A stretch of DNA of 64,000 nt from the NCBI GenBank assembly GCA_029261995.1, contig JAJDAF010000064.1, positions 62,001-126,000 on the forward strand. The letters run 5' to 3'. Below, piece by piece: positions 7,082-15,412 of this stretch (its first letter is position 1; the number at the start of each line of letters is the position of its first letter). Both the position numbers and the translations under genes were made by a program. Under the pieces are notes generated by a model, which was given only the letters and a program-made list of their open reading frames with translations, made no database searches and had not been told where the DNA came from. The DNA comes from Candidatus Zhuqueibacterota bacterium (GTDB taxonomy: Bacteria; Zhuqueibacterota; Zhuqueibacteria; Oceanimicrobiales; Oceanimicrobiaceae).

Positions 7082-9448
7082 ATGCTTCGCAATTACCTCG
7101 TTACCGCATTCAGAAATATCCGTCGCTACAAAGCGTATTCCTTCATCAATATTTCCGGGCTGGCCATCGGTCTCGCCTGTTGCTTCTTCATCGTGCTCTG
7201 GGTTCAGGATGAGATGAGTTATGACACCTTTCTGCAGGAAAACGACCAGGTCTACCGGGTCATGCGGCACGCGACCTTTAGTGGTAAGATCGGTACCTCT
7301 TCCTCCATGCCCAAACCGCTCGCCGATGTTCTGGACGAGGAGTACCCTGAGATCACCCACACCGTCCTGATGAGCTGGGAGACGACCATGGTTCTGACGC
7401 TTGACAACCAGGCGTCGCGCGCCAAAGGCCGCTACTTCGGCTCTGATTTTTTCACGGTTTTCAAGTTTCCATTAGTTGTCGGAGATGCTGCCACCGCTCT
7501 GCTGGATCCGGAGTCGATCGCTATTTCGGCTTCTGTCGCAGAACGGTATTTTGGCAACGACTGGCGCACGAGAGACGACCTTCTCAATACCATGTTCCGC
7601 GTCGACCATCGCCTCGACGTCAGGCTGGCCGCCGTGTTTGATGATGTACCGGCCAACTCCAGTCTGCAATTCGAATTCGTTCTGCCCGTGCAGGAGTACA
7701 TTCGCAGGAATGACTGGGTTGAGCGCTGGGACAATAACGGTCTGCGCCTGTTTGTCCGTCTCGAAAAAGGCGCGGACTCCGAACTCGTCGGCGCCAAGAT
7801 TAAGGATCTGATCGATCAACACGTCGATGCCTGGGAATCGACCGTCTTCCTGCAGCCGTTTTCAGATATGTATCTGTGGTCGGACTTTGAAAACGGTGTT
7901 CTGGTTGGCGGGCGAATCGATTACGTGCGTATTTTTCTCCTGGTGGCCCTCTTCATTATACTGATAGCCAGTATCAATTTCATGAATCTGGCGACGGCAC
8001 GCAGCGTACAGCGCTCGCGCGAGATCGGTGTTCGCAAGGCGGTCGGTTCCACCAGGTCACTGCTGGCGTACCAGTTTATCGGCGAGTCCATTCTTACGGC
8101 GATGATGGCGTTCGCCATGGCCATGGTGCTGGTCTTCCTGCTGCTTCCCAGTTTCAACCAGCTCACAAACAAATTCGTCAGCGTCTCCCTGCTTGACCAG
8201 GGACTGTGGCTGCAATTTGGCGGCATCGCACTCTTGACGGGTCTTCTGGCTGGATCGTATCCGGCCTTGTACCTGTCGTCCTTCAGCGTAGTGAGTGTCT
8301 TGCGGGGATCTCCCAGCAAAAAGGCGGGCGGCGGCGGGCTTCGCAAGGGGCTTGTGGTCTTTCAGTTCATCATGTCCATTATACTGATTGTCGGCACCCT
8401 CACGGTTTACCGGCAGCTCAGCTACATCCGCAATAAAGCGCTGGGCGTCGATCGCGAAAATGTTGTTTATCTGGATTTCGAGGGGGGTATAGAGAAGCAG
8501 TACGACGCTTTTAAGCACGAACTGCTCAACGGGCCGGGCATCATGAACGTGGCTACTTCAAACCAGAACCCGCTTGCCATCGGCTCAAATACCATCGGGG
8601 TTGATTGGGACGGCAAACTCGAGGGCGACAACACGCTTTACAGCGTCATCAGGTCCGGATACGATTTTGTCGAAACCATGCGAATCGAGCTCATGGAGGG
8701 CCGTGTATTCTCGCCGACATTCGGCGCGGACACAACCAACTACATTATCAATCAAAAGGCGGCCGCGGCCATGGGCATGGACGACCCCGTCGGACAACAC
8801 CTGACGCTGTGGAATCGGGAAGGCGCTATCATCGGCCTGGTCAAAGACTTCCACATGCGATCGCTCTACTCACCCATCGAACCGGTCATTATCGCGCTGC
8901 TGCCCGAGCAGACCTCAAAGCTCTTCGTGCGCATTGCGGCCGGGCAAACCAGAGAGGCACTCACCCATCTGGAGACGGTCTACAAAACCTTTAATCCCGA
9001 GTACCCCTTCAACTACCGCTTCATGGATGACCAGTACGAGAAAACCTATCGCAGCGAGGTCGTCATCGGCGCCCTGGCGAACATCTTCGCGGTGCTGGCC
9101 ATCCTGATTGCGTGTCTCGGTCTCTTTGGTTTGGCCTCCTTTACAGCCGAGCAGCGCAGCAAGGAGATCGGTATCCGCAAGGTGCTCGGCGCCTCGGTAT
9201 CGAAAATCGTCATGCTGCTGTCCCGGGAATTCATTCTGTTGGTAGTCGGCGCCTACGCCATCGCCGCTCCCATTGCCTATTTTGTCATGTCCGGCTGGCT
9301 GCAGGATTTCACTTTTCACACGGAAATCAGCGCAGGAGTTTTGGCAGGCGCCGGCATTGTGTCTGTCTTAATCGCGTGGTTGAATGTCAGCTACCAGTCG
9401 ATTCGGGCGGCGATGGCGAATCCAGTGGTGTCGCTGCGGTCTGAGTAG
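7082..9448 (+). CDS. MacB/FtsX-type ABC transporter permease (orphan)
   Basis: The 788-aa product begins MLRNYLVTAFRNIRR, followed by a first transmembrane helix (about 21-41), the typical start of MacB-like permeases of the FCB group. A periplasmic MacB_PCD domain spans about 45-275. Four membrane segments about 280-445 include the FtsX motif RSREIGVRKAVGS, then a second periplasmic domain, then a second FtsX unit (about 655-788) with RSKEIGIRKVLGAS. This is the double-FtsX layout. Family members work with a cytoplasmic ATPase to export lipopeptides or drugs, or to move lipoproteins mechanically. No ATPase is adjacent, so the partner must be encoded elsewhere. The start has a strong ribosome binding site (GGAGG, six bases away). 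The substrate cannot be told from sequence. Confidence 0.9.
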   Translation: MLRNYLVTAFRNIRRYKAYSFINISGLAIGLACCFFIVLWVQDEMSYDTFLQENDQVYRVMRHATFSGKIGTSSSMPKPLADVLDEEYPEITHTVLMSWETTMVLTLDNQASRAKGRYFGSDFFTVFKFPLVVGDAATALLDPESIAISASVAERYFGNDWRTRDDLLNTMFRVDHRLDVRLAAVFDDVPANSSLQFEFVLPVQEYIRRNDWVERWDNNGLRLFVRLEKGADSELVGAKIKDLIDQHVDAWESTVFLQPFSDMYLWSDFENGVLVGGRIDYVRIFLLVALFIILIASINFMNLATARSVQRSREIGVRKAVGSTRSLLAYQFIGESILTAMMAFAMAMVLVFLLLPSFNQLTNKFVSVSLLDQGLWLQFGGIALLTGLLAGSYPALYLSSFSVVSVLRGSPSKKAGGGGLRKGLVVFQFIMSIILIVGTLTVYRQLSYIRNKALGVDRENVVYLDFEGGIEKQYDAFKHELLNGPGIMNVATSNQNPLAIGSNTIGVDWDGKLEGDNTLYSVIRSGYDFVETMRIELMEGRVFSPTFGADTTNYIINQKAAAAMGMDDPVGQHLTLWNREGAIIGLVKDFHMRSLYSPIEPVIIALLPEQTSKLFVRIAAGQTREALTHLETVYKTFNPEYPFNYRFMDDQYEKTYRSEVVIGALANIFAVLAILIACLGLFGLASFTAEQRSKEIGIRKVLGASVSKIVMLLSREFILLVVGAYAIAAPIAYFVMSGWLQDFTFHTEISAGVLAGAGIVSVLIAWLNVSYQSIRAAMANPVVSLRSE

Positions 9449-9457
9449 CTGGGCGGA

Positions 9458-9509
9458 CGGGTGGCCACGCCAACCTGCCCGAGTTGTTTATTCGTAAACG
9501 TGTGCCACG
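9458..9509 (+). repeat. 52-base direct repeat, copy 1
   Basis: This segment (CGGGTGGCCACGCCAACCTG at its left end, TGTGCCACG at its right) recurs at 9935-9986 with only a few substitutions and identical length. The two copies lie 477 bases apart and bracket the small Cys-rich gene. No transposase is present; it looks like a dispersed intergenic repeat or a small-cassette boundary. Confidence 0.85.
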
Positions 9510-9561
9510 ACAGGGTGGTCGACAGCAACCACCAAAGGTCGCTGCCATCGACCACGCTTCA

Positions 9562-9747
9562 CTACTTCTCCGGTTCTTTCGGTTTGCCGCAGCATTTGTC
9601 CTGCGTCATCGCTTCCAAATCAACTGAGACTTCGCCAAAACCACAGCACTGTTGCATCATTTGGGGCATCTCTATAAAGCTCCAGCAAGGTCCACTTGCC
9701 TTGGACTCCTCGGCAGAACCGGAGTCTGTCTTGTTTGAATCAGCCAT
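9562..9747 (-). CDS. Small cysteine-rich protein
   Basis: This 61-residue product starts MADSNKTDSGS. The start at 9747 is chosen because AAAGGAGATGCAAGA precedes it; a longer frame would start at 9783 without a site. Five cysteines are present (Cys21, Cys34-Cys35, Cys52-Cys53), with GPCWSFIEMPQMMQQCCG in the middle and a charged tail ending KPKEPEK. The pairs of Cys next to Met and Gly suggest metal binding, though nothing in the sequence proves it. There is no signal peptide. It resembles small Cys/Met-rich proteins often annotated as hypothetical in environmental genomes. It sits alone between the two 52-base direct repeats, away from other genes. Confidence 0.6.
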   Translation of the reverse strand: MADSNKTDSGSAEESKASGPCWSFIEMPQMMQQCCGFGEVSVDLEAMTQDKCCGKPKEPEK

Positions 9748-10218
9748 TCTTGCATCTCCTTTGATTTGTTCAAACTTCGTCACTCTACTGATTTAGACGA
9801 AGTCGCTCTCGGAAACGATACACATGGGTGCTGCTTTGGCGCCATATCTAAGATTGTATGAGACTGGTTTTGTGAGCCCACAACTCACTCTGCGTTTCTA
9901 TCACAGCCGAGCATGGGGCTGCAAATCCGTCGGGCGGGTGGCCACGCCAACCTGCACGGGTTGTTTATTCGCAAACGTGTGCCACGTGCTTTCAAGCCGT
10001 GGCAAATGCTCATTTCAGCAGAATCGGTGGAGTTACAAAAAGTCAGCTCTTGTGTCTGACCTGGGCGATTGTAGTTTCTGACTTGCCTTCGGTGTTTGCC
10101 CTCGGGCTCCCTGGCAAAGTGGTAGATTGTGCGGCAAAAGGCACAGGCTGAAAGTCACGCGCCACACGGACTTTCGGCAATTCCAGTCATCAAGGGCGCC
10201 GCGCATGAAACGCCGCAT
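9748..10218. other. Intergenic stretch with repeat copy 2
   Basis: Apart from the 52-base repeat copy at 9935-9986 I see no gene, RNA or terminator. Short frames in this interval lack start sites. Confidence 0.55.
9935..9986 (+). repeat. 52-base direct repeat, copy 2
   Basis: Second copy of the repeat at 9458-9509, in the same orientation. It differs at a few positions (for example GCACGGGTTG against GCCCGAGTTG). Confidence 0.85.
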
Positions 10219-10683
10219 CTACTCCTCTAACATAGAAACATCAAAATTCTCATTCAACTCAGTGTACCAGTACGCAGGGAAACTGTAATCGTTCTCAGTG
10301 ATGTCCTTGATATGCTCCCGTAAACCTTTCTTGCTAGGTGGGGCTGGATAGATTATCCCGTAAGTGGCTTTCAAATTATCAACGTCAAGGTATTTGTACA
10401 CATAGTCAAAAAGTTGCTTCTGATGTCGGTATATATTTCGCCTTAGATTCCTTGCTTTGATTTTGTCCCAATCTGTAGCCTTAATTTCTAGGATTGCTAT
10501 TGAATCTTCCTTATCTCGAACAAAAATGTCTATACGCCCGTGCTTTTTCCTGACCGCTTTGTAATTTCTAAACGAAATATAGCTTTCTCGAAATACACCC
10601 CCACCCTTGGTTTTTTCCTCGAAATCCTGCTGGACAATTCTTTGAAATATCTTTCCCCTTTTAAGGATTTTGGGTTCGGGCAC
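10219..10683 (-). CDS. PD-(D/E)XK nuclease-like hypothetical protein
   Basis: The 154-aa product starts at a GTG with AAAGGAT seven bases upstream. Residues 48-70 read HGRIDIFVRDKEDSIAIL then EIKAT, giving Asp52 and Glu67-x-Lys69, the spacing of a PD-(D/E)XK active site (beta-strand with D, then ExK). A basic helix follows (RNLRRNIYRHQKQLFDYV, about 78-95), suited to nucleic-acid binding. The family covers restriction, repair and defence nucleases, but the small size and lack of further domains prevent a more exact call. It lies in the accessory region with a RAYT remnant immediately upstream and is not clearly in an operon. The nuclease fold is my inference from the motif; catalysis is not shown. 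Confidence 0.6.
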   Translation of the reverse strand: MPEPKILKRGKIFQRIVQQDFEEKTKGGGVFRESYISFRNYKAVRKKHGRIDIFVRDKEDSIAILEIKATDWDKIKARNLRRNIYRHQKQLFDYVYKYLDVDNLKATYGIIYPAPPSKKGLREHIKDITENDYSFPAYWYTELNENFDVSMLEE

Positions 10684-10716
10684 GTCAGATCCTTTTGGTA
10701 TCGGGTATGTGCTCGT

Positions 10717-11031
10717 AGGAGATTTGTCGCCCGCTTGCCGGGTCCGCTATGTAATCTCCTAAGCACCAGTGAAAAGGGAATTGTATCCCCCAACAACTTA
10801 GATCATCTGCAAGAGCTCAACTTTGAAAATCGAGTGGTTATCAACAGCGTAGTTGCGTGCACTGCTGGAAGACCAGGTTTCAGAGTCTTCGACAAAGCCT
10901 TTCCTGAGCGGGTTGTTGTGCATGTACTCCAGCTTCTGATAGCATACGCTGTCCGAGTAGAGAGCTTAGCTTCTCCATGATGTCCGGCTCGTGGTTGAAC
11001 CTCTGGTTCGTTCTGGGGGATGCAATCCCCG
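10717..11031 (-). mobile_element. RAYT/IS200-type transposase remnant with REP-like hairpin, copy B
   Basis: The minus strand reads QKLEYMHNNPLRKGFVED, then SSARNYAV and DHSIFKVELLQMI-like residues, then a stop near 10800. The YMHNNP(L/V)RKGFV motif is typical of REP-associated tyrosine transposases. The catalytic HUH region is absent and the frame is broken upstream. The hairpin at 10717-10760 has arms AGGAGAT and ATCTCCT, 44 bases overall, the same size as in copy A. The right side ends with GGGGATGCAATCCCC, a short palindrome also seen in copy C. Confidence 0.7.
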
Positions 11032-11101
11032 ATTCAATCGTGCGAAGGGGATTACTTGGCGGGGTGAGCATGTGGACTTAAATCCCCTTCAAGCGGGTCT
11101 C

Positions 11102-11887
11102 TTAATTAGCTGGCGCGTTTGATACCGGATACCCATTTGCCTTGAACGCCTTGATGGCTTCATCAAGAACCGTTTCGTACATCGTTATGATCTCGTTCCA
11201 TGCCTTTTCTCCTGTCCCCAGAGCCTTGCCACCCAACATGTGGTTGTCTGAGGTGTGCTTCCGAACCAGATTTGACACGCGTCCAAAGTCTCCTTCGCCA
11301 AGCGAACGCATTTCGATGTCACGTTTTTTTGTAACTATCACTACTTTGAAGGGTTTAGGAGTTGTAATTACTCTCTGGATGTCTCTACGTCTTACAGATG
11401 CGCCGATTTCCTGTTCAAACCGATCTCCCAGGAGGCCGAGCGGGAAAAAAATTACCGCTGTTATTAGCAATCCGATGGCCGCACCGAAGATTTCTCCCTG
11501 AATCAAAATCCCAACAGAAGCTAACACGAGTGGCACCGCAAGGACGGTTTGTATGGTGGAGAAAATGAAAGACAAGGTACGATTTGCTCTAGGATTCTCG
11601 CCAGCAAGCCGGAGCGATTTGGAATCAAAGCTTAGCGCACAAAATCCACCCTGGAAGCCGAACGACGAGCAACGCAAGAAATAGACACGGTACGTAAAGG
11701 GTTCATCTTGAAGCGGAAGTTCCTCGCCTTGGTCAACAAGCAACTGTTTGACAGCCTCAAAAGCCTCATCGCTGTACTCACCCCGGTCATTTTTCTTCCA
11801 TATATTGATCAAATCTTGGGTGTCTTTCTTTTGCAAGTTCTCTTTGACCTGTTGACACAGTGCCTCGTCAATCTTGGTATTCTTCAT
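11102..11887 (-). CDS. Hypothetical membrane protein next to the spike gene
   Basis: The 261-aa product starts at 11887 (MKNTKIDEAL), supported by GGAGGTAGATAGG; a longer frame begins at 11959 but overlaps the gene upstream. Residues about 1-60 are charged and helical (DLINIWKKNDRGEYSDEAF), a pattern common in small bacterial membrane proteins. Two transmembrane segments lie near 115-165 (TLSFIFSTIQTVLAVPLVL and FGAAIGLLITAVIFFP). The C-terminal 90 residues are soluble, with VVIVTKKRDIEM. I do not recognise the family. The start lies only five bases after the stop of the spike gene, so the two are probably co-transcribed and the spike's last codons contain this gene's ribosome binding site. 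Immunity or membrane-anchoring roles would be guesses. Confidence 0.6.
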   Translation of the reverse strand: MKNTKIDEALCQQVKENLQKKDTQDLINIWKKNDRGEYSDEAFEAVKQLLVDQGEELPLQDEPFTYRVYFLRCSSFGFQGGFCALSFDSKSLRLAGENPRANRTLSFIFSTIQTVLAVPLVLASVGILIQGEIFGAAIGLLITAVIFFPLGLLGDRFEQEIGASVRRRDIQRVITTPKPFKVVIVTKKRDIEMRSLGEGDFGRVSNLVRKHTSDNHMLGGKALGTGEKAWNEIITMYETVLDEAIKAFKANGYPVSNAPAN

Positions 11888-11892
11888 CCTAT

Positions 11893-12486
11893 CTACCTCC
11901 AAGTTCTGAATCCGCCACGAATGCAACGCCACAACTGTCTGACGAGGTGGGGGACGCATCTCAGGGTATCTCCGACAATGAGCAAGGTCCCTTGATTGAC
12001 ATCCACAGTATTGCCAGCCAGAGTTAGTGTGGCTCCTTTGCCTGAAGACAAGGTAAGTCCGGTATCGTTTACAGAAATGAACGCGCCCGATGAAGTTTTC
12101 AACAACAGCCCACCTGTCGGCCCGGGAACATCACTTATCAGCACGGTGTTCTGGTTCGGGGTTTGAATGACAATCTGCTGCACAGTCGGTGGCGCCGCCA
12201 ATGCACGAGCAGGTACATCCGCTGCAGTCTCCCACCAGCAACCAACCCAGACAGGATAATCCGAATCACCCTGCTCGAATTCTACCCACACGTTTGAACC
12301 AATCGTGGGTATTAGATATGCGCCCATCTGTCTTCCCGCCAATGGCATACAAGGCATTGCCCAGCTTGAAGGCGTGGAGCCAAAGACATCGGGAACCTGA
12401 ACGAGAAGCCTTCCTATCTGTAAAGGGTCGATGTTGTTGACTACAACTCCACGGTATTTCCCATAATATTCTGTAGATTGTGCCAT
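11893..12486 (-). CDS. Orphan phage baseplate V / contractile-injection spike protein (gp5/VgrG OB fold)
   Basis: The 197-aa product begins MAQSTEYYGKYRG. It has the OB-fold pattern of Phage_base_V proteins: VVVNNIDPLQIGRLLVQVPDV, then AMPCMPLAG, then IPTIGSNVWVEFEQGDSDYPVWVG (the last run split here at residue about 60-85), followed by a repetitive beta-helix-like tail (GGLLLKTSSGAFISVND, GATLTLAGNTVDVNQG). Short spikes of this kind tip extracellular contractile injection systems and R-type tails. Family members usually stop soon after the VNQG-like end. Here about 25 extra residues rich in Arg, Cys and Trp follow, encoded by sequence sharing CAGGGTATCTCCGAC with repeat copy C, so the end may have been rewritten by a repeat. 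No sheath, tube or baseplate genes lie in the window. Confidence 0.75.
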   Translation of the reverse strand: MAQSTEYYGKYRGVVVNNIDPLQIGRLLVQVPDVFGSTPSSWAMPCMPLAGRQMGAYLIPTIGSNVWVEFEQGDSDYPVWVGCWWETAADVPARALAAPPTVQQIVIQTPNQNTVLISDVPGPTGGLLLKTSSGAFISVNDTGLTLSSGKGATLTLAGNTVDVNQGTLLIVGDTLRCVPHLVRQLWRCIRGGFRTWR

Positions 12487-13253
12487 AAAGCACCCTTGAA
12501 TACGTGACCATCGTCAAAAAAATATCTCTGCTCGTGGAGATTTGTCGCCCGCGTTCCTGGCCTGCCCCGTTGGATAGAAAAATCTCAGTTGGCTCGCCCT
12601 GTTGCACGAATTATCCCACGGGGCCCGCCTGGACCCGACTCTCCTTTGGATTTCGGATAATGAGCGTCGGGACAGGGTATCTCCGACGCACAAGTGAAAG
12701 GAAATTGTATCCCCCAACAATTCAGATCATCTGCAAGAGCTCAACCTTGAAAATCGAGTGGTCGTCAACAGCGTAGTTGCGTGCACTGCTGTAAAGCCAG
12801 GCTTCCGGCTCTTCGACAAAGCCTTTCCTGAGCGGGTTGTTGTGCATGTAGTCCAGTTTCTGATGGAATGCGACGTCTGAGTAGATAGCTTAGCTTCTTC
12901 ATAAGGTCCGGCTCGTGGTTGAACATCTGGCTCGTTCTGGGGGATGCAATCCCCGCTTCAGCCAAATGTTAGAAACCAGCCCTTGGGGACGGGCGCTGCC
13001 GAGTAGCAACTACGCCTACTTGCGAAAACAACCAAGTGATGTCATTGCTCCTATTAGCAGAATGAAGCAAAGAAAATGCCAGAAAATTACTGCATCGTAG
13101 TGGTTTTGATTTACAACCATGCTAATGAATTATTACTTGATTTTCTTCCCACATTGACCAGAGTGAGTAGCGTCGCTGGACAAATGCTATAGAGTTCCCG
13201 CGTTGGTACTGACATTCTTTCTCCTCAATTCTTAGGATTTGGTCAGCAATCCT
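12487..13253. other. Intergenic stretch with repeat copy C
   Basis: The transposase/REP remnant at 12536-12960 takes up most of this interval. The remaining 12965-13253 contains no supported gene. Confidence 0.6.
12536..12960 (-). mobile_element. RAYT/IS200-type transposase remnant with interrupted REP-like arms, copy C
   Basis: From about 12883 to the stop at 12722-12724 the minus strand reads IYSDVAFHQKLDYMHNNPL, then RKGFVEEPEAWLYSSARN, then DHSIFKVELLQMI. This is an almost intact C-terminal piece of a REP-associated tyrosine transposase. A stop codon sits directly before it. The hairpin arms seen 44 bases apart in copies A and B are here at 12536-12541 and 12679-12684, separated by about 137 extra bases. 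The right end has GGGGATGCAATCCCC as in copy B. Confidence 0.75.
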
Positions 13254-13568
13254 TTACTTAAGTGGTACGAGAACAATAACATCGTTTTCTTTTTCACGGA
13301 TTTCACCAGTACCATATTCAACTAGTCTACCATTTTTCAAAATCGCGTAGTAGTCGGCTCGACCCCAGCTCCAGCCACTCATAAGTTTATTTGAGTATTT
13401 GAGAACTTCGTAATCACCGTACGTTTGATATCCATCAGGTTTTCCCAAGTTTTGAATTACCTGTTGCCTTGTCATGTGTGGCTGAAGGTTCTTCATTTTC
13501 GAGCCGTGTGCGCAAGCAAATAGCATCGAACAAATGATGACAAGAAAGATAATGTTGAATTTTCTCAT
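13254..13568 (-). CDS. BamE/SmpA-like small lipoprotein
   Basis: The 104-aa product has a lipoprotein signal peptide (MRKFNIIFLVIICSMLFAC, Cys at 19). The mature part holds MTRQQVIQNLGKPDGYQTYG followed by beta-strands with aromatic residues (EVLKYSN, ADYYAILKNGRLVEYG). The order helix, GKPD turn, strands fits the SmpA/OmlA (BamE-like) fold, in which this motif reads MTkxqVxxllGxP. True BamE helps assemble outer-membrane proteins, but many paralogues with this fold have unrelated jobs, so the role stays open. GGGAGGT nine bases upstream supports the start. It is preceded, 37 bases away, by another minus-strand gene, so the two may share a transcript. Confidence 0.65.
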   Translation of the reverse strand: MRKFNIIFLVIICSMLFACAHGSKMKNLQPHMTRQQVIQNLGKPDGYQTYGDYEVLKYSNKLMSGWSWGRADYYAILKNGRLVEYGTGEIREKENDVIVLVPLK

Positions 13569-13605
13569 AGCTGCGATACCTCCCTAAACATGGTCAGAGC
13601 ATTCA

Positions 13606-14046
13606 TCATTTTAGTAAGATTGAAACTAATCCAGTCAAGGCTCCAATTAAGCCTGTAATTGCCGCGACCCAAGGGATCCAGATGTTTTTTCTCTCGCCAC
13701 GTTCTTTTCGGACATCCGAACGTAACCTTGAAATTCCTTTTTCCGATAGAAGTTTACTGTGACCGACGTATTGCGATTCCTTCCACATTGTTTCGTCGCC
13801 ATAGTCGGGTAATTCGATAATGACTCTTCTTGCGATTGAAATCAGATGATTCGTGATGAGCTCGTCAATTAGTGCTTTGGTGTAAGAGTATTCGAAATGT
13901 GCCTCTGCGCGGAGTGTTTCAATATCTTCCTTCGATTTACTCTTTCTCCGAGCCTCTTCAATCTTGCGGTTGAAATAGTCCCTTGTTTTAGCTTGCCTCG
14001 CAAAAAGACGGGTCCTTTTCCACTGATATTTAGCTGAAGTGAACAT
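13606..14046 (-). CDS. Hypothetical protein with C-terminal membrane anchor
   Basis: The 146-aa product is strongly charged over its first 115 residues (RKIEEARRKSKSKEDIETLR) and probably helical or coiled-coil. It ends with one hydrophobic segment (NIWIPWVAAITGLIGALTG, about 122-143), so it would sit in the membrane with its bulk in the cytoplasm. I do not recognise a family. Upstream there is no clear Shine-Dalgarno. It lies between the DUF4365 gene and the BamE-like gene on the same strand in the accessory region. C-terminally anchored small helical proteins are seen in defence islands, but this is context only. Confidence 0.5.
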   Translation of the reverse strand: MFTSAKYQWKRTRLFARQAKTRDYFNRKIEEARRKSKSKEDIETLRAEAHFEYSYTKALIDELITNHLISIARRVIIELPDYGDETMWKESQYVGHSKLLSEKGISRLRSDVRKERGERKNIWIPWVAAITGLIGALTGLVSILLK

Positions 14047-14164
14047 AACATGATTTCGTATTGTAACTCTCTAACGACAAAAATCACCGGGTTGCCGCCA
14101 GTGACGTTGATTTCATTTTGCGGCCGGCCAGCAACGCCGGTGCATTTTCTTGTTGTGTCGCTGC

Positions 14165-15412
14165 TCAGCGTGCCTTGGATAGTTCGTATTCCAAGTGCTG
14201 TAGGGTCTCGCGGGCATACGACCGCTGCTGAAGTGATTGTTCAAGCCTGCTTTGTTGGTCCCACTTCGTGCGACCATCGTCAGAGAAAAACAACCAAATG
14301 TTGTGCAGGAAAGCAACAAAGCTTTCAAGTTTGGTGTCCATATCACGGCACTCGAACGGTGCGAAGGGCAAAGCTGTAATCTCAAAATAGATCTCATTGA
14401 TTATCGCCCGTTCGGCGTCCGTTGCGGCGAGAAAGGCGGATTCGGCGCATTCACCGTTGGCGAGTGCAAGCAGGTGGGTCTCTATCGCGGTGAGTGCGGT
14501 TTTGAGTTCCTCGATTCGGGGCAGCACTTCGGAAAAATAATCTTCCTTCGTGAGTGTGTTTGTTGATACGTGTTCAGCAAGGAAATTGTAGTTATCGCTC
14601 CAATCAACAATGATGTTGTCGCCGACGTTTTCGCCATCAAACCCCATTGGACGAAATTCTGGCTCCAAGCCGTCATGAGTCCAAATGCTGCGGCAAACAT
14701 GATTACGTCGGTTATGGTCCTCGGCACTTGGATAAATAAACGTCCAGACCACGTGTGCGTCCGAATCTCCCCATTGCCCCTCAACCATGTGGTTTCGGTG
14801 GTATCTGCGTTTCTGTCCCTCGTTAGTGACTTGGCGAACAATCGCCGCGACCTCTGCCTTGCTCATGCTGCCATTGAGCACAACCTCAAACGAATAACGT
14901 TTCGCGGCACCGTGGCTAGTATCATCGGTTTTGAAGATCGTGTAGCGGTCGGTTGCGACGACCGGTGTGAGAAAACTGTTCAGTGCGTTCGTTGACGAGG
15001 TCGCAACTGTCTGTGCGGTTGGAACCGTGAACTTGAAACCCTTGCCGGTCGAAACTGCGGTCTCCGCGTTCACAACCTGCCAGTAGATCGTTTTGGTATC
15101 GATATCACACAGACAGATCACAACGGGCAATGCGTGATTCTGCCAGTATTCGACGTGTTCCTTGTCTGTCCTGAAGACATACCCGTCGTCGCATACTTCT
15201 GAGAGGTAGCTTGGGCCAGACTTTAGTTGGAGGCCCAATAGCTGACCTGTCGGTCGCTCAGCTTCAATCCGCTCGGCGTGTGCGTCGATCCCATAGTCAC
15301 TCTCTGACTGCTCGCGGAACGCAAATCCAAGCGACTCAAAGGCGGCCAAGGCTATGCCGACGCCAATCCGTTCAGTGCGGTCACTATCTTGGGCCTTCAC
15401 GTTGCAGCTCAC
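14165..15412 (-). CDS. DUF4365 domain protein (PD-(D/E)XK-like, defence-associated)
   Basis: The 415-aa product has an N-terminal domain (about 10-160) with ERIGVGIALAAFESLGFAF, then SDYGIDAHAERIE, then GQLLGLQLKSG. The Asp of YGID and the QLK strand match the D...(E/Q)xK core of DUF4365, a restriction-endonuclease-like domain often found in phage-defence loci. It continues with FRTDKEHVEYWQNHALPVVICL and DTKTIYWQV, also typical of the family. The remaining 250 residues are unrecognised, with Trp- and Asp-rich parts. Translation probably begins at a GTG at 15412, with a second GTG at 15400; neither has a good ribosome site. It precedes the NACHT gene in map order on the same strand, 287 bases apart. 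A role in defence is inference from the domain and its neighbour. Confidence 0.7.
   Translation of the reverse strand: MSCNVKAQDSDRTERIGVGIALAAFESLGFAFREQSESDYGIDAHAERIEAERPTGQLLGLQLKSGPSYLSEVCDDGYVFRTDKEHVEYWQNHALPVVICLCDIDTKTIYWQVVNAETAVSTGKGFKFTVPTAQTVATSSTNALNSFLTPVVATDRYTIFKTDDTSHGAAKRYSFEVVLNGSMSKAEVAAIVRQVTNEGQKRRYHRNHMVEGQWGDSDAHVVWTFIYPSAEDHNRRNHVCRSIWTHDGLEPEFRPMGFDGENVGDNIIVDWSDNYNFLAEHVSTNTLTKEDYFSEVLPRIEELKTALTAIETHLLALANGECAESAFLAATDAERAIINEIYFEITALPFAPFECRDMDTKLESFVAFLHNIWLFFSDDGRTKWDQQSRLEQSLQQRSYARETLQHLEYELSKAR

Noticed and set aside
11888-11959. N-terminal extension of the membrane protein at 11102
   Set aside because: It overlaps the spike gene's end in another frame, and a strong ribosome site marks 11887.
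12765-12965. A minus-strand frame of 66 residues in repeat copy C
   Set aside because: It is out of frame with the recognisable transposase tail; likewise the frame at 10880-11071 in copy B.
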